Shown piece by piece: positions 1 to 13,095 of a DNA stretch of 64,000 nucleotides. The notes beneath the pieces were generated by a model that saw only the letters and a program-made list of their open reading frames with translations, did no database searches and was not told the origin of the DNA. How positions within the stretch are numbered: position 1 is the stretch's first letter; each line of letters starts with the position of its first letter. The position numbers and the translations under genes were made by a program. Origin of the DNA: Sordaria brevicollis (taxonomy: Eukaryota > Ascomycota > Sordariomycetes > Sordariales > Sordariaceae); the NCBI GenBank assembly GCA_033439795.1, contig JAUTDP010000007.1:930001-994000 (forward strand), read 5' to 3'.

Positions 1-623
1 ATGCGTACTAAACCATCTTTCCTTCATCAAGCTGCCGCAGCCGCCATGATATTACACTCATACCTTCATCCTATCTCAAACCCAACCACATCCTCACAAT
101 GAAATGAACCAGCTGGGTAGATTTACACCTCAAGGCTGTGGCCGTATGCAACTGAAAAGATACGATTAGATAGAGAACCAGCCTGCTTAGCACGTAATGC
201 ATTTATACATCCACGAGATTAAGAACTCGAAAACCGCTATATGAACATTATGAAGTGTTCCTGCTCCTGAAAGAGTGGATCCAACTGACAGGATAAGATT
301 GATGACAGATAAATAAAAGAAATGAAAAATGATAACTGAAATCAACGATGACTGAGATGAGTTGAAAAAAATTAAAATGATGAGTTAACCTCCCATGCTT
401 TTTAAACCAACAAGGCCAAAATGCCACCCGGTTTCGTACGTTGCGTGTGTTGTGAAGAACCTGCCTCTTACCAGTACGTCATTTTTGTTCCTCTCTTCTT
501 CTTCTTCCCCTCCTCCTCCTCCCTCTCCCCCTTCTCCTGCTGCTCCTTCTTTCGCCTCCCCCCTTTCCCGTCCAGTATCTTTAACCCTTCCTTCCCCCAT
601 CATTACTGCCCGATCCACACACA
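1..623. other. Intergenic, 3' flank of the transcription factor gene
   Basis: No convincing gene is visible. The stretch should hold the 3' untranslated region of the minus-strand transcription factor that ends at 624, with pyrimidine-rich runs near 480-600. Open frames here are short, low in complexity and overlap the 3' end of that gene. Confidence 0.5.
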
Positions 624-3600
624 TTAAAGACTCCCACCACCATGTCCATGTCCATGTCCATGACCATGACCGGCATTCCCACCACCACCTTGATCCGCGC
701 CCCAACCTCCCAAATCCATTCCACCATGACACCCTCCCATCCCCTCCATACCCGTCACACCAGCACTGACACCAACACCGTCCATATTCCCCATCGCCAT
801 AATCGACCGTAGCACACTATCCGGCGTCATGTGCCCACCACCATCTCCTACTCCTACTCCTACTCCCACGTCATTGCCCATATTCATGTTAACCCCGCCA
901 GGCGGACATCCCATGCCGTGCCCATGGTGGTTATTATGGTTATGGTTATGGCTATGGTTACCATGACTGTTATGACTGTTGTTGTTGTTGTTCGTCGGAT
1001 CACCGGCACTGCCGCTGCCACTACTCATTCTTGCCAAGCCGGGGTTGGTAGTATTCCCCGGTGCTATGCCTACGCCTGGCATGCCGAAGATGGTGGGGTC
1101 GAGGAAGAATCCGACGGCGGAGGCCGGGTCGGAGTTAGTGTCTAGAGCGGTGCTGGTGGTCGTTGTTGGTGGGATGGTGGTAGTGGTGGTGTTGGTGATA
1201 GGGTTAGGATTAGAATGAGAAGAGGAGCCGCCGGGGGTTATGGGGGTGGTGTTGCTATTGTTGTTGGAGTTGTCATAGGACATGGAGGAAGAGGAACCGC
1301 CGGAGTTGCTCATGTGTCGGGTGTTGTTGGTTGGGGCTAGTCCTGGTGTCTGATGCTGATGATGTTGATGATGAGAAGGAGGGTGATAGGCGTGATGGTG
1401 TGGAAGTTGATGTTGATGTTGATGCATTTGATGATGCATATGCTGTTGGTGATGAGTGTGGTGGTGATCAGAAGACCCAGTGCTAGAGTTGGGCGTGGGC
1501 TGGTTGGAAATTGGCGACGGAGTGGAGAGAGGGACGCCGTTGTTGCCCGGACCAGTGTTCGTCTCTGGGGGTGGGTGAGTGTGATAATTGGGAGGGAGCG
1601 AGACGTTGTTGGGCATCATGCCGTGAAGAGACGTGGAAAAGGGTAGGCCGTCAGTTCGTGTAGCACCGCCGCCGCCGCCATGTTGGCCGCCAGTGGGTGG
1701 AATGGGATTTCGCTGCTCGGCTGATGACCAGTCTGGTGCGGTGTCTCTGCTTGAGCCTGGGAGCTGAACAAGAGGGTCGTTTAGATCGACGGGCTCGGCA
1801 AGGTTGGGGCCGTTGGTGGGATTACCGTCGTCTTCGACAGTTCGGAGGAATTGACATTCCTGGCGGTACATGTTTTCTTGTGTCGTCGATGTGCCGAGTC
1901 CGGTCCCAGGGTTCATGTGTGATCGTGATGTATGCTGATGTTATCGATTTGGTTGGTCAGTCTATGGACATGTAATGTGAAAGAGTCGAGACCTACGCCA
2001 CTGGAACTTGTTTGAAAAGCATTCTTGAGCTTGGGGACTTTGGCACCGAGTGCTTCGAGGTCGACATCGAGCTGTACTACAAAAGATTCGGTGAGAGGAT
2101 TCCGTCGCTTCAATGCGTTCATGGCTGACAGCAGGAACCGAAGAGTGTCGGCCACCTGGCTTTCGTCTGGCTGGCTTTTGAGGTACTGGACAAATACTCT
2201 TGTCGCAACATAGAGACAGAAGGAGATAAACGGATTCATCTGATCTCCAAGTTAGTCAAGCCACTGATAATATCCTAGTGTAGTGGAATGCGACGTACCG
2301 TGTCCAGATCGAGATGAGATGCCATCTTCATGATGCTTGCGATCTCGTTAGCGGAGGCAACACATCGCATCTTACACTCGTTACTGACGGCCTCAGGTAA
2401 GCCGTTCTTCTCTGCTTTGAAGATGGCTGCCTGGTGCAGACAGATAGTCGATGTGTGGATGCACATATTCGTAAATACGACATTAGGATTGCACAGGCCT
2501 TGAGGTAATTTAAGGGTAGGCGGTATGCAAAGTGAAACATTGAGGAGGATGTTGTCCATAGTTCGATGTCTCTTCCAGAATTCGCCATTGAGGTCGTGAT
2601 CCCGATCGTCCTCATGCGGTCGGTGGAGGTGGATGAGGTTCCTGCCAAAGAGGTAGGCCAAAAGGATTACACCACCAAAGGGCGACAACTTTCCAGGACC
2701 TGTATGGACTGTCACGTCTTCCAGGCTCTGGGTCTCTTCAGGACGACTCTGTTCGTAGGCCTCGTCGGATGCAGGGAGATCCGTGAGAATATCTTTCTCG
2801 TCAATGATCATTGGCCACCCCGTCCCAATACTGGCGTAACGGTCCTGGCAGAAAGCCATCCAGAAGGTTCGTCGACGCTCTTCCTTTTCTGTCCAGTCTC
2901 GTGGAGGCGGTAAGCACTCTTTCACTTTCAGCTCACCACCATCAACTCGATGGAGGCCCATCCTAAAAGAGTGTGAGCACACGATAAAGGTCGATGTACA
3001 GAGCTTCTGTGTAGAGTTGACTTACATCTGGCACAGTCGTACGGACGATCCTGTACTCATCCACGCTCGGGGGAAGTACATCCATCTGAACTCATAAGAT
3101 GCCAGTAGAACATGGGTTTGGCAGTGTGACACAGTTATCATGTGTTCTCCGAAGCCTCTGATGGTATCCAACTCCAGATATTTCCTGGCCCTCTGATAGA
3201 ACAACTCTTTTAGATTGAGAAAGTGGTCTGAAACTGAGCAGGCCAACGTCCACATTGCGTACCGAAGACACACTGGTGGCCGCTGGTTAGGGGCTCTGTC
3301 GTATGAATGTAATCAGCATCCCATGTCAAACTTTGCACAGTGCCGAGAAACGAGACCATCGTTTTGGGTGTTCATAGAGGTATGGTTGGCCAAGGAAACC
3401 AATGGGTAAGGTGTCTTACAGGTTCATCGCATGAAAGTAGCGGGCGCGGTGGATCATGGGGAGAGAGGGGTGTATTTTGTCAAAATAAATCTGGTGTCTA
3501 CGACGCAGATCAGTAGCATTAGTAAAAAGACGGGGTAACAAGGGTATGCTTTTTTTGTGAATATAGGAACTTACAGCTCGTCGATGGTCTCCTGAGGCGG

Positions 3601-4316
3601 TAATGGTTCCTCGAGTCCCAGGCCTATCATTTCCCAGGTAAAGTCGCCGCCGCCCATATTGTTCATGTTTAGCCCCAAATTGTTGCCGAGATTGAAGTCG
3701 TCCAATCCAGCAGTGTTCGGGTCACCATGGAACTGCCATTGATCCATACTCCCCCCAGCCGGCATTCCACGCGAAGGACCTGGAACGCTGTTGAAGTTGG
3801 CGGCCGCGGCAGCAGCATGTTGACCTGGCTGACTGGGTCCAGCAGCACCATCGACGATGTTGGGTACTATTGGGGTCCCGTCTGCCTCCAGTCTCGGTTC
3901 CAATGTCTTCATAAAAGCTTCAACTTGCTCTGCGAGCAAAGAAAATAAAGTGCGAGTTAGCAAACTGCTCTCATAACGGAAACCAGAGGGACCGGACACG
4001 GTTTGTAAAACGGCGGCGCACTTAATCGTTCCGTCACGGCCTTGAGCTGACCCTTCTTGGGGCCGCTCTTCTTTCTCCTCTCATCGTAGGCGCAAACATG
4101 GCCCAGACGCGAGCAGGTGCTGCAACTTGGCTTCGTGCCGTCGCATTTCAGTTTCCTCCTTCGGCATATCTCACATGCGAGTCTTTTTTGCTTTGGGGTG
4201 TTTGAGTTCGCCCCAGTGGTCGCAGCCCCTGTAGCCCCTTCTGTGCGGGTGGGCGTGTTGTTTTGGGCCTCCGAAGCCATTATTGTGTCCGAAGGGTTGG
4301 CTAGGGATGATTCCAT
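624..4316 (-). CDS. Zn(II)2Cys6 fungal transcription factor with fungal_trans domain, 7 exons
   Basis: A fungal-specific, presumably nuclear DNA-binding regulator. My model is 4316-4022, 3929-3575, 3497-3420, 3295-3026, 2962-2299, 2239-1997 and 1934-624, giving about 1071 residues. Every join keeps frame. The binuclear zinc cluster is complete at C48, C51, C58, C65, C68 and C75 (CX2CX6CX6CX2CX6C), followed by a basic RRKKSGPKKG linker and a short coiled-coil start. The middle holds a fungal_trans domain: exon 3 (DKIHPSLPMIHRARY), exon 4, and exon 5 with MGLHRVDGG, PPPRDW and RRRTFWMAFCQDRYASIGTGWP. The last 430 residues are disordered and rich in His, Asn, Gly and Thr, ending in a Gly-His repeat. 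The first donor is a non-consensus GTGCGC. A second Met at 4280 is an alternative start. The linker and domain sequence resembles regulators of sugar and polysaccharide use (COL-26/BglR-like), but I cannot assign an ortholog. Confidence 0.88.
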
Positions 4317-6310
4317 ATCGTTATCGTTGATATGAGACGTTAGAACCTAAAAGGCCGGCTGAGGAGCAGCGAGTTTCTTGCCGTTCTGAGAAGCGGGTTA
4401 AGGAAAACTCATCGATGGCCTGTGAAGGATGTGTAGCAAAGTGCACCTGCTTCCGTCCAGGCAGCCAGACGAATACGCAATGTGAAGATCGAATCAAGCC
4501 AGATGCAAAAACAAGAGGCTCAACGACTGGACTGATGCTGTTGCTGCCGTCTTTGAACCACTTTTGACACACAGAAGTTTCCGTCACAGCAATGGCCCTG
4601 CCTTGGAGTGTAGATGGGGTTGGAGCTATGGATAAAGTAAGCAAACGAAGATAGGTCGACAAGTGGACGGCTGATGTGCGTTGAAAGGGTAAGATTTAGG
4701 GTCTGGAGTACGAGAAGCTTACCTATCTTGGGTAGCTACCTCGAGGCTACCTTATTGTGTGTCCGGGTTGATAAGGTACAGTTCCCGGACGGCTTGTGAA
4801 TGTTGGTTCGACAGAGAAAGGAAGTTTCCCCACCGATCACTCACTCACAAACCAAACGTTCCGTCGTCTGAGTGGATGGTTGGCCGCGGCCGTTGACAAT
4901 GGAGAGGGAGTGTAGCCTCCTAGGCCACCTAGAGCCAGGCACGTCAGGACCAATCTAGAGCCAGACAGTGGTGCTATGCCGGGTACTTCCGTTCCTTTGC
5001 GCAGAATACCTTACCTACTGACCCTCTGGAACGCTCTGGCTGGTGTGAATGGGTACCGCAACTGCTACCCTGTCTACGCACTAAAATGTAGATATGCTAG
5101 AGAACGGGACCGAGAACGGGACCTAGAAGCTTGGCAATACGTTAACGTCGAGTTCCCAAAGCCATGTCCACCTGGTATGCACTTTGCTGCTGCTATATAG
5201 TAGTTTGTACTCTACCTACTCGTCGGCGCCACTTTTCCAAGGTCAGTTTTACTATCCTAGAGTGTCGTACAAGGCATGAGAGTGGCTCAGCTGGTCACTG
5301 ACATTGCCTATTCGGGGTTGTTGATCACGGAACTTTGGGATTCGTTTCCTAATTCCGCGATGAATCGTGGATGAAAAGGAAGAATGCTGAGGCTGCGCGA
5401 CTGCTGATGGCGAGTTTCTTTTTGGTGTTTGAAGAATACCACAAATGAATTTGTCCAATGACTCTCCGAGAGTGTTTGAAACTCGGAAATACTGTATGTG
5501 AGGGACAACTCGTCGCGTTTATGTTGAGGGTGTTCCTCGCCGGAATTGTATACTTGACCCCTGATATTAGCGCACCTGTGTACATATGTACCCCATCTGA
5601 TCATCCCTGCCGTAGCTAGATTATTAATAGCTCTGCCCAATCCAGTTCGACGGAGTTCCCCCCTTACGTGTCAAAATCCGGGACCTGGATCCGCTGCGGG
5701 TTACCCTTTCTGCTACCCACAGGTTCTGAGGGTCGAAGATGTTTTAAATTCCTCAAGACACTGAAGGTTCACGATCGCTAGGAAACACAAGAAGCCAAAG
5801 CTGGAAAATTGAAGATTCTTTAGCTATCTGAATAGCGAAACTCACCAAGGCCCAGACTACGTTGTAGTCTGGGAAACTGTTGCGGTTCTCTCTTGCCTTG
5901 CCAGGGCATGAACATGTGCTCATATGTTATATCTTCCCTGCTCTTAATGACGACTTTGCATTGATTCTTTCATCAATGAGTTTTGGTCGTCCGGTGGTTT
6001 TCCATCTCGGTCTCCGCTTGACAGAAAGACCCTCGTCTTGACTGCGTATTGCGGTATGTCTCCCAACAAACCTCTCTGGATAACTCAGCCGAGGCCGGTT
6101 GAATTCTTAAGAGGACGCCCATTGACCCCTCTTGTTGCATACGCGGCACGTGGCGTAGTCCATGAACTGTATGGTATCGATGTGGTACTCCGACATAGAA
6201 GAGCCGAGGACGACTTTGGGCCCTTTTGCTGTTGCAATGGTGTAGTAGCACGCTCAGTCTACTATGCGGCGCTGGGAAAGTTTTGGAGCATGACTCTATG
6301 TGGAGATTGC
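4317..6310. other. Intergenic, promoter and leader of the Zn2Cys6 factor and 3' flank of TEX1
   Basis: No gene is supported. Open frames at 4321-4662 and 5973-6314 (minus) are short, lack recognisable features and most likely lie in the 5' leader of the transcription factor and the 3' untranslated region of TEX1. A cluster of TACCT/AGGTA words occurs at about 4718-4755. Confidence 0.5.
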
Positions 6311-7620
6311 TCACTTCCTGTCCGTGTCCACACCGATGATGCGAAGTACGCCTAGATCACTGTAAGCAAGGCAGTATCTTGTAGGTGCCCATGCCACCGC
6401 CTCACAAGCACCGGCCGTCTTGAAGGTATGGACATGATCGCCAGTCTCGGTGTGAGTAACCTCCAAACTGCCACCTGTCGAGGGAGTTAGTCTCTTCATC
6501 ACACGTTACAAGTCGACAACCACGAATACAGCGAGCGTACCTTCTTCACAGCCACCGACAACATAACTACCATCAAATGTAAAGCCTGTGGAAGTGGTTA
6601 ATAACGAAACAAGTCCGGTGAGCAAACTAGGTGAGGTACTTATGCTCTTGACCGGCCCAACCATGCGGGTTACTGTCCGCTGGCAAATCCAATCTTTGGT
6701 GTCAAACAAGGCAATGATGGAATCGGCACCTCCGGTTGCCAGGTATTTGCCTGTGGGTGAGAGCTCAGCCGTGAGGCAAGATGCTGTGTGGCCTTTGAGC
6801 GTGAACTCGGTCGACTCTCCTTCTGGGACGGCGTGATTCACATGCAGGACGGGTTCGAAGTCGGGGTAGGACAAAATGCGTATCCTTCCTTCGCTGGTGG
6901 GCAGAAACACCTTGTCGCCACTCCAACAGAAGGCCATCTGGTTCGTACCAACCGGTTGATGATGGGTGGAAACGATGGCCGACTGAGAGGGCAGGATTTG
7001 GAACAAATCGCCGTTCTTGACTTTGATTAGCCGGTGGACTTGTGTGTGTTTTTATGGATTTCGCAAACTACTCACCTTGCTACCAACCAGCAATGAGGAT
7101 CCATCAGGAGCCCAGGCGAGAGATGTGGCGTGTCCAGAAACCTTGACCTCGTTGACGCAAGCTTTGGTCCTTACGTCCCAGATCTTGACAGCGCCATCAC
7201 TACTGACGCTGCAAAGCTCGGCGTCCCTGACGGGGTTGAAGGCGACCTTTTCAATCGAAGCAGCATGACCTTTGAGTTCGGTTGAGAATTTGACATTAGG
7301 CTTCTCGGGATTCCAAACGCGAAGTGTCTTGTCCACAGCACCAGTAGCAATAAGAGTTCCCAATGGATTCCAGGCTATTGTGCTTAGGCTAGGAGATGAC
7401 TGCCGTCAGTCATGAACGAGAATGATCATCTCAGCTACGAGGACATGGGTAAACTGTGACAAAAGAAGGAGACGTACCTGTGATGGCTTCCACCACCACC
7501 ACCACCACCACCCCGCGGCCCGGATGTGTTGTCATTGTAGGACTGGCTCTTTAGAGGGCTGAAGTACGCCGAAAACTTGTCTTTGTGCAAGCTATACCTG
7601 GGGCGTAAAAGCGGCGCCAT
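6311..7620 (-). CDS. tex1: THO complex subunit TEX1/THO3-like WD40 protein, 5 exons
   Basis: WD40 beta-propeller subunit of the THO/TREX complex, which couples transcription elongation to mRNA packaging and nuclear export. Model: 7620-7478, 7388-7076, 7015-6640, 6585-6541 and 6474-6311, about 346 residues. All joins keep frame. Characteristic stretches are AWNPLGTLIATGAVDKTLRV, TELKGHAASIEKVAFNPV, SVSSDGAVKIWDVRTKACV, GTNQMAFCWSGDKVF, SYPDFEPVLHVN, YLATGGADSIIALFDT, ICQRTVTRMVGPVKSIS and YCLAYSDLG, which fit the fungal TEX1 family from end to end. The N-terminus carries a run of eight glycines just before the first intron. The start at 7620 is the first ATG; the frame upstream is open only to a TTG. 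The intron 7075-7016 needs an acceptor CAAG only about ten bases past a CTAAT branch-like site. The promoter is shared divergently with RIC1. Confidence 0.92.
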
Positions 7621-8441
7621 GCTTTCGTTGTTCAAGGGGCCTTCAGCTGAAGCTCTCAATTTAGTGAAGATTTCTGATCAACAATAAAAGGTTGAGATGA
7701 TGGAGGCAGCTACTAAATTTGTATTGGTTAGCTCAGCTGGCTTTGTATTTAGTGAGGCTCAACTCAATGTCCTCCTCGAGTCGCGATGGGTAGCAAATCG
7801 GATAAGATGGGTTGTGGGAGAGCAAATGAAGATGATGCGTGGCTAGTTTGCGAATAAGAACAGCGCCGTCAAAAGATAGTGAGAGAGCGCAAGGCGAGGA
7901 AAGGCATGCCTGGATGAACTTGAACCTGAAGAATTGAAGTCTAGATGCTTTTCTTTGTTGTTTGTCGAGTCGTTTGGTCGTCAATGGATTCCATGCATTG
8001 TTCTTGGTGTCTGTGCACTAACGCAAGGTACTTGAGCTGCCTGGAGGTGGCCGCGCGCAGGGAGCTTGAAGCCGTGATGCTGGACGATGGGATCCTTAAC
8101 CGAAACTAGCGCGGCACCTGTAGCCGCCGCTTACAGCATGTACAAGGTGGAGGTACTTCCCCACTCGACACCTACAGTATCGATGCTCCCCTGCCGCTCA
8201 CGGAACGCCCCGTCCCAAACTTCCATCTCGTTACGTCCCGTCGACCAGAACACCATCCACAACACCTTTGTTCACCTTATACATACACTACTACCAGTCC
8301 CTCGGACTCGAAGCCCACGACCACGCCCCGTCTCAAATTCTATTCCGGGCTCGAAATGATATGATTCTACGATCGACAACAAGCACCCGAGGCTGTTAAC
8401 GCGCATGAGGCCGCCGTGAAAGGCATCGGCTTCAGGAAGCC
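7621..8441. promoter_or_regulatory. Divergent promoter region TEX1 / RIC1 with short uORFs
   Basis: An 821-bp spacer between two divergent starts. It holds no supported gene. The RIC1 leader side has several upstream ATGs: a 90-codon frame at 8087-8359, a three-codon frame at 8356-8364 and a five-codon frame (ATG to TGA) at 8405-8419, only 22 bp before the RIC1 start. The open frame 7733-7984 on the minus strand lies in the TEX1 upstream region and has no recognisable content. Confidence 0.5.
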
Positions 8442-11400
8442 ATGTATTGGCCTATTGGAACTCCCCGGATCTATGCGACAAGCGCCAGCTGCCCGCCATC
8501 CTATCCTCACCCTCACCTCTACTCCCACGATGGGTTATCAGTCCCCGATCAGAGGCCTGCTCGGGACTCTCTACTGTCCCCAGGCGCCGCCGCTACCGCC
8601 GCCGATGGCCTCGAATCGTCGAGTGTCCCCCCTACGCCCATCACTCCGGTGACACCCTTTACACCGGCCATCAAGTCCGTTGAGCACGACTATTACGATG
8701 ACGGCCAGTCCGAACCACCCTCACCACCTCCACCAGAACCATCACAGTCCAATGCTCCGCCCAGGGAACCAATACTGGCTCTGCGGGTTGCCAGAGCTGG
8801 TCATTTGTTCGCCGTCATCACGTCCACATCCATGACCATCTGGCAAACAAAGGTATGTAGTCTTGGCTGGGCTGGGCTCCTTTCTTCCTCTCTTGAATTG
8901 CCGCCCTGCTAACTCATATGTTAGCCAACGGTTGTTCTCGCTGTTGTTGTCCGATCCGAGGCATCACTAAAATCCTACGGTACCAATACCAGCTTGATGC
9001 TGCGCCCGGATGCCGCCATCTTTGTCGTGCGTACAAGCCTGGGCTATCTAATCACCTACTCTCTGGCTACCGATGCCGACTCTCGAGTTTACAAACCCCA
9101 TTTTGCCAGCCATACCAACGTTCAGAAACGGCGACAAACCCATGCAGGCGGCCCAGGAGGGGTGGCCCCTGACCAAATACTATGGGGTCCCGGTGAGGGC
9201 TCAGGAGTTAGGGATGTCAGTGTTCGTTTCCGCATGGTCATTAAGGTTGACGCCGGCATTGAGAGCGCCTTGGCTTTGGACGACGAGTTGGTGGTGGCTA
9301 CCCGGAAACCTGCGGCAGTCCAGTGCATCCGATGGACCCCTGACAGTTCCGGAAATCAAACCACCACAGAGCTACTGAGCCGTATGGGCTGGGTCGACAA
9401 AAAGGTCATGATTCGCGAAATGACACATGACAGGCGCATGAACCTGTCCACATGGGTAACCAGCGACGGCAAAGCGTACGCCGTTCAGCGCATCACGGGC
9501 AGTCAACAGGAACCCGAGAGTAGTCAGCCGGCTGACCCAAAGAAGCTTTTCAAGGGGTACTGCTTTTATACACCCGATACCCCCGGTGAACAAGCCATAC
9601 GCTGCGTTGTCAACGCCGTCTTTTCTCTTATAGCGGTTGGCTGTGCAGATGGCAACATTCGCGTGTTTTCAGCAAGAGACTATTCTGGGAATATTCCGCC
9701 TTCTCATGTTCACAATCTCCCTGCCTCAACCAGTACCTGTGGCAGGCTTACGACTCTTAGCTATTCACCTGACGGTTATTGCCTCTTTGCTGGCTACGAA
9801 AAGGGCTGGGCAACATGGAGTGTGTACGGAAAGCCACTGAGCAATAGCTTTGGGGCCGATCATGCTATTGCGAGCACAACCGGAGAAGAGTGGATATCAG
9901 GTGTCCTCGACGCGGCTTGGATTGGAGGTGGCTGTGAACTGCTGCTCGTGGGTCGAGCCCATGAATCAATATGGTTGCTGGAGATGGCACGGAGCGCGGT
10001 AACCGGATGCTACAACTCTGCGAATCTCTTCAGGACGGTTCTTCAGAGCACTTCCAGCGTCATGGTATATAGGGGATATGACCTGCCAGATCTCACATCT
10101 ATCTCGGCCGAACCTGGGCTATGGCATACAGCGAGGATACCAGCCAGCTACTTGATGAACCAATGGCCAATCAGGTGTACTGCCATCTCCAGCGACGGTC
10201 GATATGTTGCGGTGGCTGGCAGGAGAGGCTTGGCTCACTATAGCGTCAATAGCGGTCGCTGGAAGACGTTTGTGAATGCGGACGCGGAAAATGAGTTTAT
10301 GGTAAAGGGGGGCATGTGTTGGTACCAGAACATCCTGGTTGCCGCCGTGGAGGCTAATAGGAGCTTTGAGCTTCGCCTTTATTCGCGCGAGGCATCACTC
10401 GATGGCTCAAATGTGCTGCACAGTCAGGAGATGTCAGCACCCATTGTCCTGATCACCCCTTCCGGCGAAGATTCGCTGCTCGTTTATACTTACGACAACC
10501 TTCTCTACCATTTCATCTTTGCACCCTTTGGTGGGACCGTTAGGCTGGTGGAAGTTGGCCATATCGCTTTTCACGGCATTATTCGATCACCCGCACGAGT
10601 TCGAGGTCTCAGCTGGATCTTGCCCGAGAGCCAGCTCTTAGACGGAGACCCGTCCCAAGATGTAGCTCACGCTTCTGTCTTGTTCTTGGTAGACGGCAAG
10701 CTGGTCCTCCTTCGGCCCTCGTACAATGAAGTCGGCCTCAAATACGATATGCGCGTCATTGCCAACAATCTCGAATTTTACGTTAGCATGAGGGACCAGC
10801 CATTTGTGGGCGGCGTCCTGACACTCTCCGAAAAGCAGGTCTTTACGGCTGCTGCTGATGACAGCTTACGCAATTCACTTTGGATCTTTGACGGTACAGA
10901 AATCAAGGCCTGGACGGATGTCGAGCCTGTTTTGAGGGCCATCTCTGGGGAAGCCACAAGAGAACTTCCACCCATGACTTCTATCCCTATCGACTTCTAT
11001 CCCCTATCCGCGCTTCTCAGCAAGGCCATAGTACTAGGCGTGGAGTCCGATCTCATCCAACGCCGTGATGTCAGCTTCTCATTCTTCCGTTTCTCGATAC
11101 GGGTAAGTGGCTAGATCTCAGTACAAAGCAGTTGAAAGAAACGACCTGCTGACAATGACAGACACATCTGTTTTTACCCGACATACTACGGTTTTACCTC
11201 ACTAATAACAGACCGGTTGAGGCATTGCGGCTAGCTCAGCAATATGAGCACCTTGAGTACTTTGCACATGGACTAGAAATTCTGCTGCACCACGTCCTAG
11301 ATGAGGAGGTGGATGCTCATCCTCCACCAGCTCCAGAACATGCGATCCTCCCACGTGTGCTGTCACTTCTCTCGTCGTTCAAGCAGTACTTGGACATTGT

Positions 11401-11926
11401 GGTGCAGTGTACCCGTAAGACAGAAGTGCGTTCATGGCGTACCCTGTTTGCTTATCTCCCTCCACCTCAGGAGTTGTTTGAGGAGAGCTTACAGCGTGGC
11501 AGCCTTAAGACTGCTGGCGGCTACTTGCTCATCCTCCACACTTTTGACGAACTGGCGACAGCAAGCGAGCAGAGCGTGCGTCTCCTGAGCAGGGCGATGC
11601 GTGAGGGCGACTGGGAGCTATGCAAGGAATTGGCACGCTTTTTGGCCGCGCTCGATGAGACAGGGGACACACTCCGTGAAGCAATGGAGCTGGCAAAGAT
11701 ACGAGTGAAGCAGGAAAGCGAACTGGAGGATGGCCATGGCAGTGTAGGCAGCGGGCTGGGCACAATGCTTGGAGTTCCTCAGGGCGGGGGTGTCAACGGT
11801 GTTTCCAGCACTACCAGCTCGCTGATTTCGAACACCAAGGGCATCTCGGGCAGTGATTGGGATGCCGACAGGAGAACCATCAGCGACGCTGGCAGCATTA
11901 TCAGTACTAATCGATACGATGGCTAA
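8442..11926 (+). CDS. ric1: RIC1, subunit of the RIC1-RGP1 guanine nucleotide exchange factor, 3 exons
   Basis: Peripheral Golgi protein; with RGP1 it activates the Ypt6/Rab6 GTPase for endosome-to-Golgi retrograde transport. Model: 8442-8852, 8925-11102 and 11162-11926, about 1117 residues, close to the usual size for fungal RIC1. The start MYWPIGTPRIYA is the typical RIC1 N-terminus. An N-terminal half of beta-propeller-like repeats follows (for example LRVARAGHLFAVITSTSMTI and AVFSLIAVGCADGNIRVFSA). The C-terminal RIC1 domain begins near the last intron (THLFLPDILRFYLTN, then EALRLAQQYEHLEYFAHGLE, then LHHVLDEEVD). Residues about 30-115 are a Pro/Ser-rich disordered insert. The C-terminal 60 residues are Ser/Gly-rich. 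Both splice joins fall on codon boundaries. Regulation by upstream ORFs in the leader is possible. Confidence 0.94.
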
Positions 11927-12969
11927 TGGGAGTTATTTATGGATGGGGATTGGAAAGCGGAATGGTGATGTTCTTTGGGGGGTTTTTGGATATTTATGGC
12001 CACGGCGCTCGCTGTCTTTGCAGAAGTTCAGCTCAAGAGAAGGATCCCTTTGTCTACAAAATAAGACAGTAGGACAAGACAGAGTTTATTGAAGCCGCGA
12101 GGCTTCAAAATGGTATAGAACAGCTATAATCAATCACTGGCGACCAAGGTTGCCTTCTTTCAACCAACATACATATTATACCCGACCCTTTCATAAGTCA
12201 GGCACAAACACCAAGAATGATCGCGATGACGCCCAACGCAGCAACCTAAGGTAGAGTGGATGGAAGCACCCTGCAGCCTAGAGGTAGCTTTCCAATTTCA
12301 TATGCTGAATTTCATTTTTCACAATTCCATAGAGGTAGCATGGCCATTGGGCTGACTTCCCGGAGGCCGACGATACCTCTGGGACGGGAATGGGGATGAG
12401 GGGATAAAGAAGCAGGGGGGCAGCGCTAATCTGCCCTGCGGGGACCACTGCAACGGCGATGAACCCCCCACCATAAAAAAAGAGTCCCCTGTTACTGTCA
12501 GCCTGTTTGCCCCTGGCTCCAAGCTGAGTCCAGACCCCCCCACCTGCACTGCCCTGGCCCGGCTGCCGCTGCACGACGAGCGGCCGGCTTCCCTTTCAAA
12601 CCCCATCCTTCCACCTGAACTCCCCGTCCCGTCGTCAAGCCAGCCCGTCGCAAAAAAGCATCACAATCCTTCTCTGCCTCCAACATCTTGTCGTCATTGT
12701 GCCTTGTGCCAGCGCAATCTCATCCGACCGGTCCTCCTCCCACTTCCCTCCCCCATCTAGGCCCGGTCGCTTCTCGCAGTTCGGTCCAACAAAAGTTTCA
12801 ATTCGCCGTACCCCACCCAACGGCGCCCTTTCGGACTCAATTTTGGCCTCGTTGATTCGAAGCGCCTAGCACTGCAGCCGACTGTCCTTCGCGCCCAGCA
12901 CCGAGCACTCCCCTCACCATCTCCCTTTCGATTTATGCGCCGAGGATAAACCTTTGATATTTCGCAACC
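11927..12969. other. Intergenic, RIC1 3' flank and CK2 beta promoter/leader
   Basis: About 1.04 kb between two plus-strand genes. The last 400 bp are pyrimidine-rich (CCCTCC, CTTCCC, CCATC runs), which suits a fungal promoter and leader. No coding potential is recognised. Minus-strand frames at 12278-12820 are shadows of this skewed sequence. Confidence 0.5.
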
Positions 12970-13064
12970 ATGGATGACTTTGTGAGCGAGTCTGAGAGTG
13001 ACTATGCCAGCTATTGGCGCGACTGGGTATGCTTTTTTTTTTCTTGGGGAATTACAGTTGATAT

Positions 13065-13095
<31 letters not shown>

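Noticed and set aside
5973..6314. 113-codon minus-strand frame next to TEX1
   Set aside because: It overlaps the TEX1 stop in another frame and most likely represents the 3' untranslated region.
8087..8359. 90-codon frame before RIC1 as a separate gene
   Set aside because: No family features; treated as part of the RIC1 leader and noted only as an upstream ORF.
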